Below, in pieces: positions 31,347 through 40,139 of a stretch of 64,000 nt of DNA. The notes beneath the pieces are model-generated. The model worked only from the letters and a program-made list of their open reading frames with translations. It ran no database searches and was not told the DNA's origin. Position 1 is the stretch's first letter. Every line of letters begins with the position of its first letter. The position numbers and the translations under genes are program-made. Origin of the DNA: Cymbomonas tetramitiformis (lineage: Eukaryota > Chlorophyta > Pyramimonadophyceae > Pyramimonadales > Pyramimonadaceae); assembly GCA_001247695.2 (NCBI GenBank), contig LGRX02034684.1, positions 31,040 to 95,039 of the forward strand, read 5' to 3'.

Positions 31347-32290
31347 AAGCGCACCTCTATTGTGTGGCATCCCGGACTTTCACCGAGAACCTCCAAACCG
31401 TTTGGTTTGGCGCTCTAAAAGTTGAGCTAATGCCACTAAAAACTATCAAACTGAAAAAACTGTAGCCTACATACGTCGTAGGGTGGCGAAGTGAGAACCC
31501 ATTTTTTCGATAAATCACTCAAAACATACCAATGAAGTCCCTACATGTGTTAGTTTTTCGCGAGGAAAACGTCGGTCAAGTCAAAAAGGTCGTGTGACGA
31601 GCGGATTTTCCGCTAGCGAAAGGTCTGAAAAACAGTGATTGTACAAGAGGGAAAATGTAGGTTTATGGAAGGTGAGGGGACGTGCATGAGACGAGGCGCA
31701 CCTCTATTGTGTGGCATCTCGGACTTTCACCGAGAACCTCCAAACCGATTGGTCTGGCGCTCTAAAAGTTGAGCTAATGCCACTAGAAACTATCAAACTG
31801 GAAAAAAACTGTAGCCTACATCGTAGGGTTGCGAAGCAAGATCCCATATTCCCGATAAATCACTCAAAACATACGAATGAAGTCCCTACATGTGTCAGTT
31901 TTTCGCGACGAAAACGCAGGTCAAGTTAAAAAAAGTCGTGCGATGAGTACTTTTCCCGCTAGCGAAGGGTCTGAAAAACAGTGTATCTTCAAGAGGAAGA
32001 TGGGAAGATGGTGAAAGAGAGTCTATTGTGTGGCATCTCGGACTTTCACCGATAACCTCCAAACCGATTGGTTTGGCGCTCTAAAAGTTGAGCTAATGCC
32101 ACTAGAAACTATCAAACTGAAAAAACTGTAGCCTACATCGTAGGGTTGCGAAGTGAGAACCCATTTTCCCGATAAATTACTCAAACCATACGAATGAAGT
32201 GGCTACATATGTTAGTTTTTCGCGACGAAAACGCCGGTCAAGTCAAAAAGGTCGTTTGGTGAACAGTTTTTCCGCTAGCCAAGGGTCTGC
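31347..32290. repeat. Three tandem repeats of about 320-350 bp
   Basis: The block GCACCTCTATTGTGTGGCAT starts near 31350, 31698 and 32020, followed each time by the same order of sub-blocks (CCTCCAAACCG, GCGCTCTAAAAGTTGAGCTAATGCCACTA, GTAGCCTACATCGTAGGG, TTTTTCGCGACGAAAACG, CCGCTAGCGAAGGGTCTG). Spacing is 347 and 319 bases. Not coding. Confidence 0.85.
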
Positions 32291-32746
32291 AGATCTGTGA
32301 AATTCTCAACGAAGAGCAGAAACCTCAAGTGCACACGCCAGTAACAAGGGACATACGGAAAATATTCATTAAAGAACACAACGGTACGACTACGAGGGTT
32401 GGTCAGTCGAATAAGTGGGCGTCGGTTGTCGAAGAAAGCTGAAAAGTCGTCGTGGTGGAAGTTTGAGGTGAAGGAAGTTTGAGGAAAACTACGGTCGGGT
32501 GAGGTTCTTTCAAATTCTCGTGACACAAGTCGTCGCGAGGGTGTTGACTACATGTACGTGTACAGCAGGGGGAGATCCAGGCGGACATTTTCTTGTGTAT
32601 AATTGCTTCCAGTCCCCCAACACCCAAATTATATTTTCTTCAGTCACCAGAGCACGGTTTTGGTCTAATATATAATTAATACCTTGTTCTAGTGCCAGGA
32701 GACCCTCATCCTCATCACGCACGGTGGCTGCGCTGGGTATTAACAC
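32275..32746 (-). other. Possible exon(s) near the right end of the 6.1-kb element
   Basis: Open stretches of 74-83 codons on the minus strand overlap in different frames (32746-32510, 32627-32403, 32526-32275). The first starts with ATG 32746 and reads I-N-Y-I-L-D-Q-N-R-A-L-V-T-E-E-N. No family is recognised. They may be first exons of a gene running leftward through the element. Confidence 0.25.
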
Positions 32747-33069
32747 TTTTCAAATGCATCGGCGAAACAGGCGTGTGTTCTGGCTCCAATATAATTCCCA
32801 GCAGCGTGATTATACCGCGATGATTATACCGCGATTAACAGATGCAGCCTTCCGTTAACACTCCTGAACTGTCCCATTAACACTCCCTCGCCAACGTTTA
32901 ACACTTTCTTCACACCTCATTAACACATTTCCGCCTATAATATAGCCCATTATGAAATTTTTCGCGTATTAACACTTGATTAACACCCAGTTTCCACATT
33001 AACACTATTTAACACTCGATTAACATTTTTTAACACATCATTAACAGTTTTTAACACAAATCCTTCTTA

Positions 33070-34300
33070 GTGTGCGAGGTCAACGAGCACCAGCTTGAGG
33101 ACATGCCCGCTACAGTTGTGCAGGAGGCGGAAGAGGGAGCAGCAGCCGCAGCGGAAACAGCAGGGCACCAGATGGACGAAGAGATGCCACTGGATGAGAT
33201 GCCCGACGGCGTGGTCGACAGTGCCGCCGCCCGATGTGCAGCCGCTGCCTGTGTGAGTGACCAGGGGGTGGTCGATTTCAGTGACCATGGGCATGTCCGG
33301 GCTGGCACCATCAAGACCCGCGCCTATGACTCACTGCGGGAGAAGATGAGGCAGCACTTGACCGAGGATCAGGCGCTGTTGATGGCGCAGGTCCAGCCTA
33401 TCTGCAAATTGCAAAATGCCACCCTTTATGAGGGCTTGGCACTGGTGTCTTCTGGTGGTGAGCTCATGCTCTATCGGGCAATTCTCATGGACACCGGCGC
33501 CACCTGTAACATAATCTCCATCGCAGTCGTCAGGCGGTTGGGGCTCACAGTGTACGAGGCCAGTACCGGGGCCAAGGTCACCAGGTGTGACAACAGTCCG
33601 ACGCAGTTCACGCATTACTGTCACGTGGACGTCATACTGGCTGCGGGTACGCCACACATGACGCTTCACCGGCTTCATGCATGCCTTCGTGACGTTTGAG
33701 CCCGAGAACTCTTGGGATCTGCTGATAGGCACTGGGCCATTGAAGAACTCCCTCATGATTGACATCAAGCTTGGGAGTGGCGTGGCTGTGTCACATGCGC
33801 CCTCGATTCTGGGCATGGACACCCAGGTGGTGCTCCCGTTGGTGGACATGACGCCACCCAAGCGTCCCAACCAACCCAGGCGAGTGGACCCAGTCGTGTG
33901 CTTGACGACAGAGATCTTTGGCCAAGACCTGGTTTGTGAATGGCCGCCGTACCAGCCTCCCAGCGCAGGGGAGGAGAGGATAGCCGCCTCCGGTGTGCGC
34001 TCAGAGCACATCGATGACACTGAGGTGTCGCCGGTGCCATCACCTCCACCTTCGCCGGTAGAGCCTGGCGAACTCCCACGACCTCGCACCAGTTCACACG
34101 CAGCCCTGCTGCAGCGAGCTCGCACGTGGACGTGTCCCGTTGACAATCGCCGAACAAGTGCGCTGGGACCACTGGCGCCTGACGTACTGGCCGAGTCGAA
34201 GCGCGCTTTCCAACAATTCTGTGAGAGCCCGATCCCTTGGGTGGGCGGAAGGGTCAGACAGTTCTGGGACGACCGCGAGGGGACGATGTCCTTCCTGACT
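33070..34300 (+). CDS. Retropepsin-type protease region of the gypsy element, frameshifted
   Basis: The frame 33070-33699 carries the catalytic motif M-D-T-G-A-T (near 33490). The fold continues into the next frame from about 33677, which holds the second conserved hydrophobic-G motif (D-L-L-I-G-T, near 33715). A +1 shift at about 33680-33700 is needed to read both. The second frame stays open to 34453 and carries a P/S-rich linker until about 34300, where a G-run marks another frame change. The shift could be a programmed event or a mutation; given several such breaks in this copy I favour mutation. Confidence 0.65.
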
Positions 34301-35697
34301 ACAGATGGGGGGAACAGAGGCTGTACCGAGACAGGCACGACATCGCGCGCCTTTGCCGCACCCTCCTGTATCCCGGTCAAGACATGCCAGCTCCACCTTC
34401 TGACGATCATGGCTGTGTGGAGTTCGCTCGGTGTCGTGATCAGAAGTGGGTGACAAGAGATCAGCTGAAGTGGCCCAGTTGGCTGGGCGTCGACCAGAAG
34501 CTGCACCAGGACGAGGGGAGTGACAATTGGTCGTTCGGCGACAGTTACTCCACGCACATACCGTCCAGCGCCAGCAAGCGGAGTGTCATCTACCCCCGAG
34601 CAAGATGTGACATGATGCTCGACACCAGCATGATTAAGGTGTTGCAGGACAAGGTCCAAGCACTGCTAAGTTACCCCAGCGGTGAGGTCACTGGGACTCT
34701 CATGTGGGATTTGGAGAAGCGGGTCTTCTGCGTTCAGCCGAACACGGCCACGCAGTACCTCGACTTGATGCGATGCACATTGGACCATGCGGCGGTGTTC
34801 AATGGCGAGGAGCTGCTGCAAGAGCTTCAGCTCCCTCATTGGTACGAGAGCACTGGTGTCTGGGCATATCAGTCGCTCAGGTACCTTCAGCCAGTGGACA
34901 TGGAGCCCCTCATGGATGGTATCTACGAAGATTGGTGTAGGCATGGCCTGGAACGGCTGCCTCTGGAGCTGGTCCCGCTGGATTCCAACGCCAAGTTCTA
35001 CCCAGTGGATGATGGCCTCGGAGGGCCCGGCAGAGTATTCGCCAACAATGCAGCAGCCCAGGAGTACCTACGCTTGGGGGATAACAGGAGGATGCTCAAG
35101 TGTGTGAACACTGAGCAAGAGGGGCACGCCGCGATCAGAGCGGATGCAGCACGCAGGCCACCGCCACCACAGGTCGAGCGTGTGACGTCGCGGCCATCTG
35201 CGCCTGCCGCAGGGGCAGGACCGTCTCGCGCGACCACTGGGCCGTCTCGGACCAGGTCCCTCAGTCGTGAGAGGCTGACACGGTCGAATTCGCCACCACG
35301 CGCGGCGACAGTGCGTTCGCTGACGCCATCCCCTACTTCCAGCGACGACAGAATGGTGGGCAATGTTCGTGTGTCATCACCTCTACCCGCGCGTGCCGCC
35401 GCAGCTGGACCCTCGAATGCGGCCGCTGGCCCTTCTCGCGCAAGGTCGCCGTCCACATCTCCTACTTTGACCAGCGTGGGGTCGTGGGCGAACTCAATCA
35501 GAGTCGGGCGTGATGCCCGATCGCGTTCCCCAGGAGACGCACCTCCCTCCCCGCCGTACGAGCCATCCACGGCTCAGACGCCACCGCTGTCCCCGTCTCC
35601 GACAAGGAACCCTCTCTCCCGCCTTCAGTGGAGTCGGATTGGAGTGCTGTCCAGAACGCCACGAGCGTGTCCGCCCATTCGTCGCACTCCTTTCTGA
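34300..35697 (+). CDS. Unrecognised pol spacer domain of the gypsy element
   Basis: The open frame is 34237-35697. Its meaningful part starts after the G-run near 34308 (R-W-G-E-Q-R-L-Y-R-D-R). About 250 residues form a W- and D-rich globular-looking region, followed by about 200 residues rich in S, P and R (S-R-T-R-S-L-S-R type). I recognise no domain. It lies between protease and the membrane/RT segment. Confidence 0.45.
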   Translation, partial: YRWGEQRLYRDRHDIARLCRTLLYPGQDMPAPPSDDHGCVEFARCRDQKWVTRDQLKWPSWLGVDQKLHQDEGSDNWSFGDSYSTHIPSSASKRSVIYPRARCDMMLDTSMIKVLQDKVQALLSYPSGEVTGTLMWDLEKRVFCVQPNTATQYLDLMRCTLDHAAVFNGEELLQELQLPHWYESTGVWAYQSLRYLQPVDMEPLMDGIYEDWCRHGLERLPLELVPLDSNAKFYPVDDGLGGPGRVFANNAAAQEYLRLGDNRRMLKCVNTEQEGHAAIRADAARRPPPPQVERVTSRPSAPAAGAGPSRATTGPSRTRSLSRERLTRSNSPPRAATVRSLTPSPTSSDDRMVGNVRVSSPLPARAAAAGPSNAAAGPSRARSPSTSPTLTSVGSWANSIRVGRDARSRSPGDAPPSPPYEPSTAQTPPLSPSPTRNPLSRLQWSRIGVLSRTPRACPPIRRTPF

Positions 35698-36749
35698 CTA
35701 CAGACGAGGTGGAAGCCTTGTAGCCGTGCAGCAACCTCACTGTGTTCATGGTGAAGTATGGCGTGGACCGCTGCCGTGACCGCCCTGTCTTGTTTCAGCT
35801 GGATGAGTGTTATGCCAGACGAGGTCTCCAACTACGTGATCGTCAAGGGATCTCCAGCAGCGTCGCCAAAAGGCACGACAAGACGATTGCCTGCGCGCAA
35901 GCAGGCTGGCGTCTCCCTCTGGGGGCGTGGGGGGACAGACCACGTCCTCCAGCTTGTTGGGCGCGGTGGCGTCGGCCTATGCCGATGTAGTGCAGTATGG
36001 CCATGAGATTCAGCAAGCGAGGAATTGTGTGGGAACGCTGTGCTCTTACGTTGCGCATCGGTCCGCGCATGTGTTGTGCTGCCGGGAGCACCCGCACGCA
36101 AGCCAGTCTACTACATCTTCGAGGATCATGAGCGGTGTTTGCGCTGGCACACTCAGTTCACCGATGAGTACCTCATGAAGGAGGATCGCAAGTTCACGCA
36201 GATACTGTGGGGGTCCAAGCTGCAGGCCGCTCCGTGGGTACGGGCAGCGCTGGAATCCCTGGAGGAACGCCTTCTTCCGGCTGCTGCGCCGCACGCACTT
36301 CAAGCTCGAGTTGCAGAGAGGCCTGAGTACGTGGACGAGGTCGACGACCGCCCTGTACGTCAGCAACGCTGGCCGGATGGCAGCATGGCTGTCCGAAGAC
36401 CGCAGGCAAGCGATGGTGCACGTGCGTCCGCTCCTTCTGCTGGCCGCCGCGAGGCGACTCCCCGTGTCGTGCCCGCGCCGCGAGCACCCCGGCCACCAGC
36501 CAACCTCACCCAGCGGTGCCCGCCTTCCCCGCATTCGACGTGCAGTGCTGTGACGGAGCAGATGGGCCCAACGGAGGCATTTGAGGACCACACGCGACGG
36601 CGACGAGCGCGTTTTCAGAGGGGCTTCCCGGGAGCAGCGGGAGGGCGGCCCTTCTGAGCAACCAACGCTGTGGCCGTGGGCTGCCAGCACAGGCAGTCCG
36701 CATAAGGCCAGGAGTCCTGCGGGCGTGTTTCACGCTTGCAGGCAGTGCA
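35698..36749 (+). pseudogene. Continuation of gypsy pol spacer, in broken frames
   Basis: Short open stretches alternate between frames (35742-35990, 35758-36006, 36025-36657). The last is the longest, with P-V-Y-Y-I-F-E-D-H-E-R-C-L-R-W-H near its start and a Pro/Ala/Arg-rich tail. No single frame spans the tract. It connects the S/P/R-rich linker to the membrane segment of the next ORF. Confidence 0.4.
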
Positions 36750-39700
36750 GTGGTTTGGTGGTGGTTGGGACGAGGTCCCGTGCCCGTAGTCGCTATTTGG
36801 GCAATGCTGGAGGCAATGGCCTGGCATCTGTTGCGGTGCCCTTTTCAGGCCTGGTGGTGGCGCTGCGTCGCCTCGTTATGGGACTCACTACAGATGTGGT
36901 GGTCGATCGCTCGACGTTATCCCCACCGTGAGTACTATGACATTTGGGTCCTGTGGGCCCTCGCCAACGTCTGGTACGCTGGGCTCCTCTTCGTGCACAC
37001 CACAGGTGTCTATGCCGGAATACGCCACGTTCATGCAAAGGATTGGACCGTGGTGCCCCTCAGGGGGGTGATTATCTCCCTGGCGTGCTGGTCACGTTGT
37101 GCTGAGGCCGTGCTCCTCGTGATCCTCGCCTGGCTCTGGGTCTGCGCTGGTCTTCATGCTGACGACGTTGCACGCCTTGCTTCTCGTGCTGCCGACATTC
37201 CTCTGGGCGTACATGGCAGCCGAGTTGGTCAAGGATGGACGGTCCCATCCTTGCGCTGGTCCCAGGTTTTCTTGCTGGGCCGTGTACACCTGCCCGCTTT
37301 GCCGGCCAGGTTGGATAAGCCACGTTTTGCGACACGCTGGGCGCAGCTTCGCCGCAATCTTCAGCTGCATCGCGTCGCGCAGGCCGTGTACCTGGCGCTT
37401 GTCTTCACGCTGGTGGTCTTTACTGCTGCTGGTGGGAGTTCTCGCTTAACGCACGGGGGGTGGAGAGTGATGGCGTGCTTCTTCGCTTCGAACCCGCCGG
37501 TAGCCGCAGTGCGGTTCAACAGAATTTTGCGATTTTTTCTGCTTTTGTGCGGAATTTTGTGGGTCGCCGGCAAGCTGGCGGAGGGTGTGCCTACGCATGG
37601 TACCGTGCCATCCACACAGAATGCCTGGGGTGCGTCGCCCTGCACTTCCTGGGAGGCTCAGCAGTCGTCGAGGCAATGGGAGCCGGGCTGGGAGGCCAAC
37701 GTCGCGGAGCAGGATGAGGTCTTGCCGTACACCGTGCTGGACGAGCTTCAGCCTTTGGGTGACACGACTGTGACCAAGGATGAGGCAGCGTGGCTCGACA
37801 CAGAGCTCAATGCCACGTTTGGAGGTCATCCTGACTTCAAGGAGGAGCATTGGGAGGAAATGCGAGCTGTTCTTCGCAGATGCAAGGGCACTTTCGCCAA
37901 CACCCCTCACGACCTGACTGGCTACAAGGGCAAGGCGGAGCACAACACGTTCTCCATCCCGTTCATAGACGAGTCCAAGGCTTCTTACCAGAGGCCGAGG
38001 AAGTACAGCCCGGGCGAGCAGGAGATCATCGACATTCACTGCAAGGAATTGCTGGAGTATGGCTTTATAGAGCCCGCGGCCAAACATTGCAGGCATGCAA
38101 GCAATGTCGTTGTGGCTGGCAAGAAGGATCATGAGACTGGCTTGTGGACCCAGACACGCTTCTGCGTAGATCTCAGGGGCGTCAACCGACACTCTCTCAA
38201 GGACAACACTCTGCCGCATCGACCAGAGGAACTTTACCAGAAGGTTGCGAAGGCGAGGTTCAAGACGACGCTGGATGCCACCAAAGCCTTCCACCAGATT
38301 CCTATGGCCACGGAAGAGGACAGGAGCAAGACGGCGTTTTGGTGGAAGAACCAGTTGTACCAGTACACCTCGATGCCTTTTGGGGCTGCTGGAGCAACGT
38401 CTGCGTTTGTGAGAATCATGGACTACGAGCTACGTCACCTGCAGCATTGCACGGTGGCATACGTCGATGACGTAGTGGTCTACACGGACTCCACGCCCGA
38501 GCAGCATCTGAAGGACGTCGAGGAGGTGTTACGCACGTTGGGGGACGCTGGCATAAGACTGCACGCAGGCAAGAGTACCTTCGGGGCAGCCACGGTGGAC
38601 TTTCTGGGCTACCGCATCGGGCACAACTCCATTGGCGCGCAGGAAGCAAAGTGCAAGGCCATCCAGGAGCTTCCGAGGCCCCAGGACAAGACTGGGCTCC
38701 GTTCCATTCTGGGCATGATGAACTACTATAAGGGCCTGGTAGGTGAGCCAGGGGGACCGAATTATTCTGAGATGGCCCGCCCTCTCAACGACTTGCTCAA
38801 GAAAGAGATTACCGATATCAAGGGAGCTTGGGGGAAGGAGCAGGACCAGGCGCTCCAGGACCTGAAGGACTCGCTCTGCTCTGGAAGATGTCTGAGGCCG
38901 ATCGATTATGACAGGCCCCTCATATTGTACACCGACTGGAGCACCTATGGCATTGGCGCAGTGCTGGGCCAGAAGGATGACGATGGAAAGGAGTACATCT
39001 GCATGGCGATCAGTCGTTCCTTGAGCAAGACGGAGAGGCAGTACGCCAGCTTCAAAGGTGAGATGCTTGCGGTGGTGTGGGCAGTGCGCACGCTGAGGCA
39101 GTACTTGCATGGCGTCCACTTCACGCTGGTGACTGATCACTCGCCACTCACCACCTTGATGGAGAAAGCTGACCTCCAGGGACAGCACCTGCGATGGGCA
39201 ATCAGCCTACAGGAGTTCGACTTCACGGTGCAATATCGCCCGGGAGCCAAGAACAGCAACGCTGACGTGCCATCTCGCTACCCACTACCGTCCACGACAG
39301 ACGAGACTGGAGCAAGGCATGAGAGGGAGAAGGTGACTTCGCTCCACGCAGGCGTGGGGGAAGTTTACACGAAGGACTTCTGCGACAGCCTGTGCTTTAT
39401 GCTGGCTGGGGACACTTCCCCAGGAGAAGAGGTGACGCCAGAGGTGCAGGTCGCCAACCATTGCAAGATGGCCGCCATAGAGCAGCTGGGCACGGGACCG
39501 GTGCATCGCTTGTTCGATTTGCACCATCAAGAGGAATTGGAGTGCAACCACGCAGCCATGTTCGACACAGACCAACCCGAGCTGGTGGTCGACTCTGGGA
39601 GACTAGCGAGAGCGGCTAGGAAGGCGCTGAGCCTGGTGAGACCCACGCGAGGCACGCATGGTGAAGGAAGTCCTGCTGTATACAGCAATGAGTACTTTGA

Positions 39701-40139
39701 TGGTGAACGCATCTTGAAGCCGGAGAAGGTGGACACCAGAGTGCTGGACAAGCGGTTCTTCTCGCAATCGCGGGAGGAAGGTGTGGTGTGCTACGAGCCG
39801 TGTGGAGGCCTCTGTGCTGGCCTAGAGATGTTACTCCGCAATGGGATAAAGGTGGATCGATATTTGTATCAAGATATATCATCGAGCAGCCAGGCAGTGG
39901 CCAGAGCCAGGTGCACGGCGCTGCTGAGACGATACCCTGACCTCATCTCGCCCAGTGCAATAGAGCTTGGGGGCCTACCCCATGATCTACATGACACGAC
40001 AAGCGCCGATTTCATACGAGCAGGGGCTCTTCAAGGACGTCAGTGGGTCATGGTGTGCGGGTTTCCATGCCAGGATCTCTCTCCTGCTGGAACGCTCACG
40101 GGGCGGCTTGGATGGCAGGCACAGCAAATTATTTTATGA
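36750..40139 (+). CDS. pol: Pol: multi-pass membrane segment, reverse transcriptase, RNase H, start of cytosine methyltransferase
   Basis: 1,129 codons. Residues 1-290 contain four or five strongly hydrophobic, Trp-rich helices, not normally part of Ty3/gypsy pol. RT follows with D-L-R-G-V-N, L-D-A-T-K-A-F, M-P-F-G and Y-V-D-D (38460-38471). RNase H follows (Y-T-D-W-S, T-D-H-S-P) and ends N-A-D-V-P-S-R-Y. After a linker, from about 39775, comes a C5-cytosine methyltransferase start: E-P-C-G-G-L-C-A-G-L-E (SAM-binding motif I), then G-F-P-C-Q-D-L-S (motif IV, catalytic Cys in the PCQ at 40065-40073). The frame ends inside the domain at 40139; the remainder continues one frame over in the next ORF. 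Confidence 0.88.
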   Translation: MVWWWLGRGPVPVVAIWAMLEAMAWHLLRCPFQAWWWRCVASLWDSLQMWWSIARRYPHREYYDIWVLWALANVWYAGLLFVHTTGVYAGIRHVHAKDWTVVPLRGVIISLACWSRCAEAVLLVILAWLWVCAGLHADDVARLASRAADIPLGVHGSRVGQGWTVPSLRWSQVFLLGRVHLPALPARLDKPRFATRWAQLRRNLQLHRVAQAVYLALVFTLVVFTAAGGSSRLTHGGWRVMACFFASNPPVAAVRFNRILRFFLLLCGILWVAGKLAEGVPTHGTVPSTQNAWGASPCTSWEAQQSSRQWEPGWEANVAEQDEVLPYTVLDELQPLGDTTVTKDEAAWLDTELNATFGGHPDFKEEHWEEMRAVLRRCKGTFANTPHDLTGYKGKAEHNTFSIPFIDESKASYQRPRKYSPGEQEIIDIHCKELLEYGFIEPAAKHCRHASNVVVAGKKDHETGLWTQTRFCVDLRGVNRHSLKDNTLPHRPEELYQKVAKARFKTTLDATKAFHQIPMATEEDRSKTAFWWKNQLYQYTSMPFGAAGATSAFVRIMDYELRHLQHCTVAYVDDVVVYTDSTPEQHLKDVEEVLRTLGDAGIRLHAGKSTFGAATVDFLGYRIGHNSIGAQEAKCKAIQELPRPQDKTGLRSILGMMNYYKGLVGEPGGPNYSEMARPLNDLLKKEITDIKGAWGKEQDQALQDLKDSLCSGRCLRPIDYDRPLILYTDWSTYGIGAVLGQKDDDGKEYICMAISRSLSKTERQYASFKGEMLAVVWAVRTLRQYLHGVHFTLVTDHSPLTTLMEKADLQGQHLRWAISLQEFDFTVQYRPGAKNSNADVPSRYPLPSTTDETGARHEREKVTSLHAGVGEVYTKDFCDSLCFMLAGDTSPGEEVTPEVQVANHCKMAAIEQLGTGPVHRLFDLHHQEELECNHAAMFDTDQPELVVDSGRLARAARKALSLVRPTRGTHGEGSPAVYSNEYFDGERILKPEKVDTRVLDKRFFSQSREEGVVCYEPCGGLCAGLEMLLRNGIKVDRYLYQDISSSSQAVARARCTALLRRYPDLISPSAIELGGLPHDLHDTTSADFIRAGALQGRQWVMVCGFPCQDLSPAGTLTGRLGWQAQQIIL

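Larger units (their letters stand above)
26935..33062. mobile_element. 6.1-kb inserted element with GTGTTAA-rich ends
   Basis: The left edge reads GGATTTCTGTTAATAAAGTG and the right edge, reversed, GGATTTGTGTTAAAAACTG. Both ends continue with clusters of GTGTTAA/TTAACAC motifs: the left over 26940-27360, the right over about 32740-33060. It lies exactly between the gag and protease frames of the gypsy element. Inside are three tandem-repeat arrays and weak minus-strand coding remnants. The inverted termini with many short subterminal copies are typical of DNA transposons whose transposase binds subterminal repeats. I do not see a target duplication. Confidence 0.65.

Noticed and set aside
32275..32746. 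Confident gene at the right end of the 6.1-kb element
   Set aside because: Three overlapping short frames compete and no motif decides between them.
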